The notes: generated by a model not told the origin, from the sequence alone. Counted from the stretch's first letter, positions 1 through 7,919 are shown. The stretch: 12,591 nucleotides of DNA from an uncultured Muribaculaceae bacterium (GCA_910577355.1 CAJTMY010000052.1:1-12591), one strand, 5' to 3'. Made by a program: numbers and translations.

Positions 1-39
1 GCACCCCGCCGCGAGATTGTCGACTCGCGGCCGGGGTGC
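1..39. terminator. GC-rich hairpin, probable end of an unseen upstream gene
   Basis: Left arm 1-15 (GCACCCCGCCGCGAG) pairs with right arm 24-39 (CTCGCGGCCGGGGTGC), leaving one unpaired base and an 8-base loop. There is no T-run after it on the plus strand, only A/T-rich sequence from about 48. It resembles the hairpin after infB and is best read as a terminator or 3'-end stabiliser for a gene left of the window. The window begins exactly at the arm, so the stem may extend further. Confidence 0.55.
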
Positions 40-174
40 CGTACGTGCATATATACGACTTATAATACAATATGATGATCGGCACATTCAAGAATCGATA
101 CGCTTAATTAATATTAAATAAAGCTTAATAAAGTTATAAAATCGCCGTGAAAAGCGCCTACACATATATTAATG

Positions 175-205
175 TTGGCGGTGCGGTGATTTTTTTGTAA
201 CTTTG
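175..205 (+). promoter_or_regulatory. Promoter of the rimP-nusA-infB operon
   Basis: A -33 TTG at 175-177 lies 20 bases upstream of TAACTTTG at 198-205, which matches the Bacteroidetes primary sigma factor consensus (-33 TTTG, -7 TANNTTTG). Transcription should start around 209-212, giving a leader of about 50 bases before the rimP start codon. No other -7 match with a well-spaced -33 was noticed in 40-263. Confidence 0.75.
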
Positions 206-223
206 CATCAACTTCAATGAGTT

Positions 224-251
224 GGAGGAGGCCTGCGGGCTTCCTCCTTTT
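224..251 (+). terminator. Leader hairpin with T-run upstream of rimP (candidate attenuator)
   Basis: GGAGGAGGCC (224-233) pairs with GGCTTCCTCC (238-247) across a TGCG loop: ten pairs with one G-U, followed directly by TTTT. This is the shape of an intrinsic terminator, yet it lies between the promoter and the rimP ATG at 264. A smaller 5' hairpin (CAACTT at 209-214 with GAGTTG at 219-224) shares base 224 with it. The start codon is only 16 bases after the stem, so the element could affect transcription read-through, translation of rimP, or both. Confidence 0.6.
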
Positions 252-263
252 ATATAGTATCGT

Positions 264-731
264 ATGATAGACAAAGAGCTTCTGAGCAATACGGTGGCCG
301 AAATGATCGAGGGCACCGACATTTTTGTGGTCGACATCAAGGTGTCGCCTGCCAATGATATCGTGGTGGAGATCGATTCGCCCGACAGTATCGATGTCGA
401 TACCTGCGCCGCTATCACACGCCGCATCGAGGAGGTTTTCGACCGCGATACGGAGGATTACAGCCTCGAGGTGGGTTCGGCTGGTCTTACCGCGCCCTTC
501 AAGGTGCGTGGCCAGTATCTCAAGAATATCGGCAATGATGTAGAGGTGCTCACAACCGACGGCCGCAAGCTCAAGGGCACCCTCACCGCCGTGGCCGACG
601 ACGGACACTTCACCGTGGCCGTGCCCACCAAGGTGAAGCCCGAAGGCGCCAAGCGCCCGCAGATCGTCGATGTGGAGCATGTGCTCGACCCCGCCGAATG
701 CCGTTCAGTACGATACAATCTGGAATTTTGA
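264..731 (+). CDS. rimP: Ribosome maturation factor RimP
   Basis: 155-residue cytoplasmic protein that binds the free 30S subunit and helps mature it; members of the family are usually about 150 residues. The diagnostic stretch LEVGSAGLTAPFK near residues 69-81 corresponds to the LEVSSPGLDRPL motif of E. coli RimP, and the C-terminal half has the Sm-like barrel pattern (NIGNDVEVLTTDGRKLKGTLTAV). It starts at the ATG at 264, the first one after the promoter, with no Shine-Dalgarno sequence at normal spacing; the GGAGGAGG at 224-231 is too far upstream and is buried in a hairpin. It is first gene of the unit and sits 37 bases before nusA, the conserved bacterial order. Identification rests on motif, length and gene order together. 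Confidence 0.95.
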   Translation: MIDKELLSNTVAEMIEGTDIFVVDIKVSPANDIVVEIDSPDSIDVDTCAAITRRIEEVFDRDTEDYSLEVGSAGLTAPFKVRGQYLKNIGNDVEVLTTDGRKLKGTLTAVADDGHFTVAVPTKVKPEGAKRPQIVDVEHVLDPAECRSVRYNLEF

Positions 732-768
732 CCGATATTAAGAATATAATATAAACCGCAATATACCA

Positions 769-2025
769 ATGGCTAAGAAAGAGGAAACTCCAAATATGGT
801 CGAGCAGTTCGCCGAGTTCAAGGAACTCAAGAACATCGACAAGACCACAATGATAAATGTGCTTGAGGAATCGTTCCGTAACGTGCTCGCCAAGATGTTC
901 GGCACCGACGAGAATCTCGACGTGATTCTCAATCCCGACAAGGGCGACGTGCAGATATTCCAGAACCTCACCGTCGTGCCCGACGGAGCCGTGGAGAATC
1001 CCAACCTCCAGATATCGCTCAGCGACGCCCGCGCCGACAACGACCCCGAGGCTGAGGTAGGCGAGGAGCACACCAAGGAGATTTTCTTCGAGAAATTCGG
1101 CCGCCGCGCCATACTCACCCTGCGCCAGACCCTCCAGAGCAAGATACTCGACCTGCAGAAGAGCGCAGTATATGCCAAGTTCAAGGAGCTCGAAGGCGAG
1201 CTCGTGAGCGGCGAGGTGTATCAGACATGGTCGCGCGAGACTCTCCTGCTCGACGATGACAAGAATGAGTTGCTGTTGCCCAAGAGCGAGTCGATCCCAG
1301 GCGACTTCTTCCGCAAGGGCGAGACCGTGCGCGCCGTCATAGCCAACGTCGACAACAAGAACAACAACCCCAAGATCACCGTGTCGCGCACAAGCAACGA
1401 ATTCCTGCGCCGCCTCTTTGAGCTTGAGGTGCCCGAGATACACGACGGTCTCATATCCATCCGTGCCATTGCCCGCATCCCCGGCGAGCGTGCCAAGATA
1501 GCAGTGGAGTCGTACGACGACCGCATCGACCCTGTGGGCGCCTGCGTGGGCGTGAAGGGTTCACGTATCCACGGCATCGTGCACGAACTGCGCAACGAGA
1601 ACATCGACGTCATCAACTATACCGCCAACCCGAGCCTCTTCATCCAGCGCGCCCTGTCGCCCGCCAAGATCACATCGATCCGCATCGACGAGGAGGAGAA
1701 GAAGGCCGAGGTGATACTCCGCCCCGAGGAGGTATCGCTCGCCATCGGCAAGAACGGCCTCAACATCAAGCTCGCATCAATGCTCACCGGCTATGTGATC
1801 GACGTATACCGCGATACCGAGGAGACCGTGGAGGAAGACATCTACCTCGACGAATTCAAGGACGAGATCGACGAGTGGGTTATCGAAGCCCTCAAGAACA
1901 TCGGTTGCCTCACCGCCAAAAACGTGCTCAACGCTCCACGCGAGATGCTCATCGAGGATGCCGATCTGGAGGAAGATACCGTCGACAACGTCATCGGCAT
2001 ACTCAAGGCCGAGTTCGAGGACTGA
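769..2025 (+). CDS. nusA: Transcription termination/antitermination factor NusA
   Basis: 418-residue RNA-polymerase-associated elongation factor that modulates pausing, termination and antitermination. In order: an N-terminal polymerase-binding domain (about 1-125); an S1 RNA-binding domain (about 132-205, beginning GELVSGEVYQ); KH1 with the GVKG loop at 261-264; KH2 with the GKNG loop at 327-330; and a C-terminal helix-hairpin-helix-like segment (about 365-418, IDEWVIEALKNIGCLTAKNVL). It lacks the two acidic repeats of enterobacterial NusA, as expected for Bacteroidetes. The ATG at 769 begins MAKKEE, preceded by an A/T-rich stretch. It is the middle gene, with 61 bases to infB. NusA is known to autoregulate this operon in E. 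coli, which makes the leader hairpin upstream of rimP worth attention. Confidence 0.97.
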   Translation: MAKKEETPNMVEQFAEFKELKNIDKTTMINVLEESFRNVLAKMFGTDENLDVILNPDKGDVQIFQNLTVVPDGAVENPNLQISLSDARADNDPEAEVGEEHTKEIFFEKFGRRAILTLRQTLQSKILDLQKSAVYAKFKELEGELVSGEVYQTWSRETLLLDDDKNELLLPKSESIPGDFFRKGETVRAVIANVDNKNNNPKITVSRTSNEFLRRLFELEVPEIHDGLISIRAIARIPGERAKIAVESYDDRIDPVGACVGVKGSRIHGIVHELRNENIDVINYTANPSLFIQRALSPAKITSIRIDEEEKKAEVILRPEEVSLAIGKNGLNIKLASMLTGYVIDVYRDTEETVEEDIYLDEFKDEIDEWVIEALKNIGCLTAKNVLNAPREMLIEDADLEEDTVDNVIGILKAEFED

Positions 2026-2086
2026 GGCATCCATGCCCCGTCCGCTCTCCTCTAATACATCCAAGTAAAAAACGTAACAACAATAT

Positions 2087-5029
2087 ATGGCGAAAACAAA
2101 AATCAGCACAATAGCGAAGGAACTGAACGTGGCACTCCCTACCGTGTTCAGTTTTCTGAGCGAGAAAGGCATCAGCATCGAAGAGAGTCCGAACACGCGC
2201 GTCGAGGACGACGTGGTGGACTTGCTGGTGAAAAAATTCAAGCCCGACCACGACTTTAAACTAAAATCAAACACCCCTGCCGCCCCTGCGCGTCAGACAC
2301 CCGCGCCGACTCCCGTCGAAGCCAAGCCCGAAGTGCCGAATGCCGATCCGTCAGTGAAACAACCCCGCATTCTGGGACATCTGGAACTCGACTCCAAGGG
2401 TAATCCGGTGATCAAGGCTCCGGAGCCAAAAGCCGAGGCTCCGGTTTCTGCTCCGAAAGCGGAGGAGAAACCTGCCGCCCCTGCTCCGAAGGTCGAGGAG
2501 AAGCCCGCACCGGCACCCGCTCCGAAAGCGGAGGAGAAACCTGCCGCCACCACGACCGCACCTCTCGCGCACGTAGGGTCGCGGCCTGCCGCGACCGCCA
2601 CCACGCCGGCGCACAGCAGCCCAAAACCTGCTGCGCAGAAAACCGAGGAGCCGAAGCCCGCGGCTGAACCGCAGACTGCGGCCGAGACCAAGACCGAAGT
2701 GTCAAAGGCCGAAGAAACCAAGCCTGCTGCCGAGCCGGAGGTGTTCAGCCCGGGCTCGCCCAAGCCGGCTGTATCGCTCAACATCGTGGGCAAGATCGAT
2801 CTTGACGCCATAAACCAGACCACACGTCCCAAAAAGAAAGGCAAGGACGAACGCCGCGGCGGTCAGAAGTCGGGAGCCGGAGCGCAGGGCGCTTCCGATC
2901 AGGGACGCCAGAAGCGCAAACGCATAGGCAAGGATAAAGTGGACATCGAGAAGGCAGGCCGTACAGCCGGTGATGCTCCCCGTGGCGAAGGCCGCCGTCA
3001 GGATGGCCAGAGCGGCACAGCCGACCGTCAGCGAGGCGGCAACCACGGCCAGGGTCAGCGCCGTGGCGGCAAGAGCGCGCAGCAGCCTCAGCGCCGTCCC
3101 GCACCCGCGCCCGAGGTGACCGAGGAGGACGTATCGAAGCAGGTAAAGGAAACCCTCGCACGCCTCACAGCCAAGGACAAGGGCCTCAAGAAAGGCGCCA
3201 AGTGGCGTAAAGAGAAACGCGAGGCCGCATCCGAGCGCATGCGCGAGGCCAACGAGGCCGAAATGGCTGAAAGCCGCACCCTCCAGCTCACCGAATTTGT
3301 GACTGCCAACGACCTGGCTGTCATGATGAACGTGCCCATCAACCAGGTCATCGCCACATGTATGAATCTCGGTGTGATGGTATCTATCAATCAGCGTCTC
3401 GATGCCGAGACCATAAATATCGTGGCCGATGAGTTCGGCTTCCGCACCGAGTATGTATCGGCCGAAGTCGCCGATGCCATACACCAGGAGGAGGACTCGG
3501 AGGAAGATCTCGTGCCGCGTCCGCCGATCGTCACCGTCATGGGTCACGTCGACCACGGCAAGACATCGCTGCTCGACTATATCCGCAAGGCCAACGTAAT
3601 CGCCGGCGAGGCAGGCGGTATCACACAGCATATAGGCTCGTATTCCGTGACACTGGCCGACGGCCGTCACATCACCTTCCTTGATACTCCCGGCCACGAG
3701 GCATTCACCGCCATGCGTGCCCGCGGAGCCAAGGTCACAGACCTGTGTATCATCATCGTCGCCGCAGACGACAGCGTGATGCCGCAGACTGTCGAGGCTA
3801 TCAACCATGCCGCCGCCGCCGGTGTCCCCATGATATTCGCCATCAACAAGATCGACAAGCCCCACGCCAATCCCGACAAGATCAAGGAAGAACTTGCCGC
3901 CATGAACTACCTCGTGGAAGACTGGGGTGGCAAATACCAGTCGCAGGATATCTCGGCCAAGCAGGGCATAGGTGTGGAGGAACTCATGGAGAAGGTGCTT
4001 CTCGAAGCCGAGATGCTCGAACTCAAGGCCAATCCCGGCCGCCGCGCCGTCGGCACCATCATAGAGTCGACTCTCGACAAGGGCCGCGGATATGTGGCCA
4101 ACGTGCTCGTGCAGAACGGCACACTGCATGTGGGCGACGTGGTGCTCGCAGGCAACCACTTCGGCCGCGTGAAGGCCATGTTCAACGAGCGCAACCAACG
4201 CATCCGCGAGGCAGGTCCCGCCACTCCGGCGCTTATCCTCGGTCTTAACGGCGCCCCGCAGGCCGGCGACACATTCAACGTGATGGAGACCGAGCAGGAG
4301 GCCCGCGAGATAGCCTCCAAACGCGAACAGCTGCAGCGTGAACAGGGACTCCGCACTCAGGTGGGCCTCACACTCGAGGAACTTGCCCGCCGCCAGGCGC
4401 TCGGCAACTTCCACGAGCTCAACATCATCGTCAAGGGCGACGTGGACGGCTCGATCGAAGCCCTTTCCGACTCGCTCATCAAGCTCTCCACCGAGGAGAT
4501 TCAGGTCAACGTCATCCACAAGGCAGTGGGCGAGATTTCGGAAAGTGATGTCACCCTCGCATCGGCCGATGACCACACCATCATCGTTGGCTTCCAGGTG
4601 CGTCCCTCCATCGCCGCACGGCGTGCGGCCGAGTCGAAGGGCATACAGATACGCCTCTATTCGGTCATCTACCAGGCCATCGAGGAGGTGAAGGACGCCA
4701 TGGCCGGCATGCTTGCACCCGAGATAAAGGAAGAGATTGTCGGCTCGGCCGAAGTGCTCGAGACCTACCACATCAGCAAGGTAGGCACCATCGCCGGCGC
4801 CATCGTGCGCGAAGGCAAGATAAAGCGCGGCAACCGAGTGCGTCTCATCCGCGACGGCATCGTGCGCTACACCGGCGACCTCGGTTCGCTCAAGCGCTTC
4901 AAGGACGACGTGCGCGAGGTAGCCTCCGGCTACGACTGCGGCCTCTCTATCGCAGGATTCAACGACATCAAGGTAGGAGATATCGTCGAGAGCTTCGAGG
5001 AAGTCGAAGTGGCCCGCACTTCCATCTGA
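2087..5029 (+). CDS. infB: Translation initiation factor IF-2
   Basis: 980-residue GTPase that brings initiator fMet-tRNA to the 30S subunit and promotes subunit joining. Residues 1-55 form an IF2_N-type domain (ISTIAKELNV...VFSFLSEKGI). Then comes a long Pro/Ala/Glu/Lys-rich linker (about 60-230), a strongly basic Arg/Gly/Gln-rich section (about 245-340), and a second IF2_N-like domain (about 400-465). The G domain is intact: G1 GHVDHGKT 486-493, G2 GGITQH 510-515, G3 DTPGHE 533-538, G4 NKID 587-590 and G5 SAK 623-625. Domains II, III and the tRNA-binding C-terminal barrel follow. The long linker fits the large IF-2 of Bacteroidetes. The ATG at 2087 opens MAKTKI after A-rich sequence. It is the last gene of the operon and is followed by a strong hairpin. 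Confidence 0.97.
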   Translation: MAKTKISTIAKELNVALPTVFSFLSEKGISIEESPNTRVEDDVVDLLVKKFKPDHDFKLKSNTPAAPARQTPAPTPVEAKPEVPNADPSVKQPRILGHLELDSKGNPVIKAPEPKAEAPVSAPKAEEKPAAPAPKVEEKPAPAPAPKAEEKPAATTTAPLAHVGSRPAATATTPAHSSPKPAAQKTEEPKPAAEPQTAAETKTEVSKAEETKPAAEPEVFSPGSPKPAVSLNIVGKIDLDAINQTTRPKKKGKDERRGGQKSGAGAQGASDQGRQKRKRIGKDKVDIEKAGRTAGDAPRGEGRRQDGQSGTADRQRGGNHGQGQRRGGKSAQQPQRRPAPAPEVTEEDVSKQVKETLARLTAKDKGLKKGAKWRKEKREAASERMREANEAEMAESRTLQLTEFVTANDLAVMMNVPINQVIATCMNLGVMVSINQRLDAETINIVADEFGFRTEYVSAEVADAIHQEEDSEEDLVPRPPIVTVMGHVDHGKTSLLDYIRKANVIAGEAGGITQHIGSYSVTLADGRHITFLDTPGHEAFTAMRARGAKVTDLCIIIVAADDSVMPQTVEAINHAAAAGVPMIFAINKIDKPHANPDKIKEELAAMNYLVEDWGGKYQSQDISAKQGIGVEELMEKVLLEAEMLELKANPGRRAVGTIIESTLDKGRGYVANVLVQNGTLHVGDVVLAGNHFGRVKAMFNERNQRIREAGPATPALILGLNGAPQAGDTFNVMETEQEAREIASKREQLQREQGLRTQVGLTLEELARRQALGNFHELNIIVKGDVDGSIEALSDSLIKLSTEEIQVNVIHKAVGEISESDVTLASADDHTIIVGFQVRPSIAARRAAESKGIQIRLYSVIYQAIEEVKDAMAGMLAPEIKEEIVGSAEVLETYHISKVGTIAGAIVREGKIKRGNRVRLIRDGIVRYTGDLGSLKRFKDDVREVASGYDCGLSIAGFNDIKVGDIVESFEEVEVARTSI
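2450..2548 (+). repeat. Exact 30-bp direct repeat inside the infB linker
   Basis: An identical 30-base segment occurs at 2450-2479 and 2519-2548, 69 bases apart, so the frame is kept. Both encode APKAEEKPAA, and a diverged third unit (APKVEEKPAP) lies between them at about 2482-2511. It is a local in-frame expansion of the Pro/Ala/Glu linker between IF-2 domains. The arrangement suggests length variation by slippage or recombination, but that is inference. Confidence 0.85.
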
Positions 5030-5049
5030 TAAGGATCATATATATTACG

Positions 5050-5080
5050 GCGCGCCCTCCGGAAAATCCGGGGGGCGCGC
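5050..5080. terminator. 13-bp hairpin between convergent infB and the DUF4855-like gene
   Basis: GCGCGCCCTCCGG (5050-5062) pairs with CCGGGGGGCGCGC (5068-5080), 13 pairs including one G-U, around an AAAAT loop. It lies 20 bases after the infB stop and 20 bases before the 3' end of the minus-strand gene, so it probably serves both transcripts. No T-run follows on either strand, so it may act through factors or as an RNA 3'-end stabiliser. Confidence 0.75.
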
Positions 5081-5100
5081 TGCGTCGGAAGGGTGGCATG

Positions 5101-6171
5101 CTATTTCTTGTGTCGCGCTACAATCAGGCGGGCGAGCCGGTCGGCGAGCCGGATATTGGCGGGCGTGCGCTCGCGGCTGAAATCGAGGAAAAGGTGATTG
5201 CCTGTATAGTAGGCTATCGCCGAACGCTCGAACACGCCGTGGCGCTCGAATGCATCGATATATGCGTCCATGCGCGGAGCGAAACCGTCGGGCGACGATT
5301 CGAGAGCGCGTTCGTCACATTCGAATTCCATGGCCATGCCATACCTGAGCGCTTCGGCAATGGCATCGTCGAGACGCGAATCCGGAATATGTGCCTCGAA
5401 GAAGTGATTTGGCTGATGGTAGGCGATGTCGAAGCCGAGCTCGTGCCATCGTTCGTGTCCCTCCGCCATGAAGTACGGTATCCATACGAATTTTAGCCCT
5501 TTGGAATGGATGTGCTCGGCTATCTCACGTGGAAAATCCTTGGTCGTGGCTATGTCCTCGGCGAGGAAGTATATGCCGTCGAGATCGAGGTTGCGGTATT
5601 TCTGTGCGGCGAATCCGTCGACGAGCCGGTCGATGAACCATATTACTGCAGCTTTACGGTCGGCGATGTTGTTGAAGTCGAGCGGACGGCCGTTGAGTTC
5701 GCCCCAGTCGGTCTGTCCCGGAAACGGCACCGGCACGGTAAGCACAACCTTGTGTCGGAATGGCGGCTCTCCGAGAGTTCTCTTCTTTTCGGTGATACAC
5801 CTGTCGAGGGCGTCAAGACCTTTGTCCCGCTCGAACACGCGTCCCAGATACCATTCCCAATGTTCGCGGCGTGCCGCGATAGAGTCCATAAGCGGTGTAT
5901 AGGCATGGCCGGTGCCGTCCTTGAAATCGAGGAACAGAAAGCCGTCAAAGAGCCATTCTTCCGTTCCGTCGGCAAACCGGTGAGTCACGTAAGGCTCGAT
6001 CTCCTGTTGGTTCCAGTCGATGCGGTGACGGCTGCCCTGATAGATGAGAGCAAGGTCGCGGATATCGGAGGTGGCGAAACTGTCGGTCGCTATCGTGCGG
6101 GCCTCTGTCGTGAAGGCTGCCGCAAGCAGCGTCATGGCCGCAAAGATGTGTGTGATAATTGTGTTTTTCAT
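5101..6171 (-). CDS. Exported DUF4855-like protein, possible glycan-active enzyme
   Basis: 356 residues with a clear signal peptide (MKNTIITHIF...LLAAAFTTEA, cleavage near 22-25), so exported to the periplasm or beyond. The body resembles the DUF4855 family of Bacteroides-type proteins, judged from remembered features rather than a search: LALIYQG (40-46), EEWLFDGFLFLDF (71-83), LDLDGIYFLAED (195-206), WIPYF (230-234), YHQPNHFF (251-258) and GMAMEFECD (278-286). Beta-strand-like motifs ending in acidic residues recall a TIM-barrel hydrolase. E205/D206 and E282/E284 could be active-site carboxylates, but this is speculative and no activity is assigned. The start at 6171 follows a well-formed minus-strand promoter. 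It diverges from the LRR-like gene and converges on infB. Confidence 0.8.
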   Translation of the reverse strand: MKNTIITHIFAAMTLLAAAFTTEARTIATDSFATSDIRDLALIYQGSRHRIDWNQQEIEPYVTHRFADGTEEWLFDGFLFLDFKDGTGHAYTPLMDSIAARREHWEWYLGRVFERDKGLDALDRCITEKKRTLGEPPFRHKVVLTVPVPFPGQTDWGELNGRPLDFNNIADRKAAVIWFIDRLVDGFAAQKYRNLDLDGIYFLAEDIATTKDFPREIAEHIHSKGLKFVWIPYFMAEGHERWHELGFDIAYHQPNHFFEAHIPDSRLDDAIAEALRYGMAMEFECDERALESSPDGFAPRMDAYIDAFERHGVFERSAIAYYTGNHLFLDFSRERTPANIRLADRLARLIVARHKK

Positions 6172-6216
6172 GATTTATGATTTAAACCGTAAAATTAGCG
6201 ACTATTTCTGAGAACG

Positions 6217-6246
6217 CAAAATTATCGAAAGCAATGTTGTTAACAA
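6217..6246 (-). promoter_or_regulatory. Promoter of the DUF4855-like gene
   Basis: On the minus strand, TTG (6246-6244) is followed after 19 bases by TAATTTTG (6224-6217), an excellent fit to the Bacteroidetes consensus. Expected start of transcription is near 6210, about 40 bases before the start codon at 6171. The -33 element lies inside the perfect palindrome GTTGTTAACAAC (6236-6247). Confidence 0.7.
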
Positions 6247-6247
6247 C
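6236..6247. promoter_or_regulatory. 12-bp perfect palindrome in the divergent control region
   Basis: GTTGTTAACAAC is fully self-complementary and overlaps the -33 element of the minus-strand promoter. Position and symmetry would suit an operator for a dimeric regulator, but short A/T-rich palindromes also occur by chance, so this is only a candidate. Confidence 0.35.
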
Positions 6248-6305
6248 CTTTAAATTACCCCCCCATTTTTAACATTTGTTTGCGATTGATATAACCGTAA
6301 TGCAC

Positions 6306-6313
6306 TACCTTTG
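6306..6313 (+). promoter_or_regulatory. -7 element upstream of the LRR-like gene
   Basis: TACCTTTG matches the Bacteroidetes -7 consensus and lies 25 bases before the start codon at 6339. Possible -33 partners (TTTG at 6279-6282, TTG at 6286-6288) are spaced 23 and 17 bases away, outside the preferred 19-21, so the promoter may be weak or need help. Confidence 0.55.
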
Positions 6314-6338
6314 CGATATAAACCAATCATAAATCAAT

Positions 6339-7919
6339 ATGTTAAAAACTTTACTTGCAGCAATCTCGTGCCTGCTGCTGTCGTTGACCGCAGCGGCGCA
6401 GACAGTCGAGATCGATGGCCTGTGGTACCGGCTGTCGGGCACACGCGCTACGGTAGTAGCTCCACCCCAAGGCGTCTACACCGGCGCCGTCACATTGAAT
6501 CCCACCGTGACATACGACGGCACGGAATATGCCGTGACATCGGTTGACCGGAATGCGTTCACTGGATCTGAGATTACGGAATTCACCTATGGCGAAGGTT
6601 TTGAAAGACAGTTGTCTTCGACGATGTATCTAAGTGATATCCCAACCCTTAAAAGGGTGAACATCAAATCGTTCTTTACTAATACCGCTCCTGCTATAAA
6701 TTTTGAACAGGGTAGTGGCTGTGGCGAGGTATTTGTACAACACAGCGAATCGGCAAATCGTATAATCCTCAGAAATTTTGAATTTTACGGACCCGACGGC
6801 GAGAAGCTAAAACCTTTTTTAAGCTCCGGTTATGGCCCGAAAGTGTATCCAGACGAGAACGGTGTGATCGAGCTTGATGCCAATTACCGGACAGAAAATG
6901 GCGAGACTGTGGGTGTGACGCCGATATCCGCATATATCGTAATGTTTGTTGGCTTCGAGTATGGAGATCAGTCTTTTTACATACGATTCCAGCTCGACCA
7001 TTATCAGTCGGGTGAATATGTGGATGCCGGAGGCATGCGCTACTCTTTTGATAATGGCTGCTTGGCGGCATATAAGGTGATAGACGCCGAGTCGCTCGCG
7101 GAGGACTTTGTGCTGCCCGAGACTGAGCAATACAAAGGCGGCGAGTATCCGGTTGTAGCCATGACCAACAGTCTGTTTGCAGGCAACAGCTGCATAAAGA
7201 CGTTCACTGCCTCCGAGAATCTGAAAACCGTCAGGACAGATTGCTTTTGGACTTGCAGTGCTTTGGAGTCTATCGATTTCGGAGCTTGTACCGAACTCTC
7301 AATTATCACCGGGATTGGAAATAATAAGGTGCTGTCGGAAATCATATTTCCTCAAGATGGTATATCCTCCGAAACCTCGTCGTATGTGCGCATTACAGGA
7401 TGTACCAACCTTAAAAAGCTTGAATTGCCTGATGAGGCTTCGGGTATCAGCGTAGTTATGAACGGGCTGTATGATGTAGAGATTGTCGAATGTACGGAAA
7501 ATGAAATAGTGCTTCGCGTTTCTCCCTCGCCCGAAGGCGGCCTGATACAATGGGGACAGACCTACCTTCCGATGAGGATGGAGACAGTAAGTGCCTCTAA
7601 TCAGGTGGAATGTGCTCGGAATGAAGACGGCAGCTATACGGTTCCTGTAGCCGGACTCTACAATGATTACGGAAATAGCAAAACATATAATGGGGGTATA
7701 CGTATATATCTGGAAAATCCGGGCGGCGGAACTTATCGTACCGTTGATTATACAATCCCCGAATCGACACTCGGTGTCGATGATATCATAGCCGTGGATA
7801 CCGACGCGCCTGTGGAATACTTCGATATGCAGGGGCGCCGCGTGGCCGACCCGTCGGCAGGCATCTACATCCGCCGCCAAGGCACAAAAACCGACAAAAT
7901 AAGGATTTCCAAACGATAA
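6339..7919 (+). CDS. Secreted BspA/LRR-like surface protein with C-terminal sorting-like tail
   Basis: 526 residues, exported by a signal peptide (MLKTLLAAISCLLLSLTAAAQ, cleavage near A20-Q21). Two similar modules are visible. The first runs about 25-110: IDGLWYRL, then YDGTEYAVTSVDRNAFTGS. The second runs about 230-345: GGMRYSFDN, then YKGGEYPVVAMTNSLFAGN followed by LRR-like strands (CIKTFTASENLKTVR, ALESIDFGACTELSII). This pattern is typical of BspA-type (LRR_5) repeats of Bacteroidales surface proteins, which usually bind host or matrix ligands. The last 40 residues (DTDAPVEYFDMQGRRV...GIYIRRQG...IRISKR) resemble a type IX secretion tail and match the tail of the next gene. It is visibly more A/T-rich than the neighbouring housekeeping genes. 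No ligand or catalytic site can be named. Confidence 0.75.
   Translation: MLKTLLAAISCLLLSLTAAAQTVEIDGLWYRLSGTRATVVAPPQGVYTGAVTLNPTVTYDGTEYAVTSVDRNAFTGSEITEFTYGEGFERQLSSTMYLSDIPTLKRVNIKSFFTNTAPAINFEQGSGCGEVFVQHSESANRIILRNFEFYGPDGEKLKPFLSSGYGPKVYPDENGVIELDANYRTENGETVGVTPISAYIVMFVGFEYGDQSFYIRFQLDHYQSGEYVDAGGMRYSFDNGCLAAYKVIDAESLAEDFVLPETEQYKGGEYPVVAMTNSLFAGNSCIKTFTASENLKTVRTDCFWTCSALESIDFGACTELSIITGIGNNKVLSEIIFPQDGISSETSSYVRITGCTNLKKLELPDEASGISVVMNGLYDVEIVECTENEIVLRVSPSPEGGLIQWGQTYLPMRMETVSASNQVECARNEDGSYTVPVAGLYNDYGNSKTYNGGIRIYLENPGGGTYRTVDYTIPESTLGVDDIIAVDTDAPVEYFDMQGRRVADPSAGIYIRRQGTKTDKIRISKR

Noticed and set aside
610..1443. 277-residue minus-strand ORF over the rimP/nusA junction
   Set aside because: Antisense to two clear genes, with composition typical of a shadow frame and no motif.
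2702..4771. 689-residue minus-strand ORF opposite infB
   Set aside because: It is the antisense shadow of a well-supported infB; GC-rich codon use keeps that frame open. The translated sequence has no recognisable domain.
5506..6180. Plus-strand ORFs over 5098-6180
   Set aside because: They oppose the DUF4855-like gene, which has a signal peptide, family motifs and a fitting promoter.
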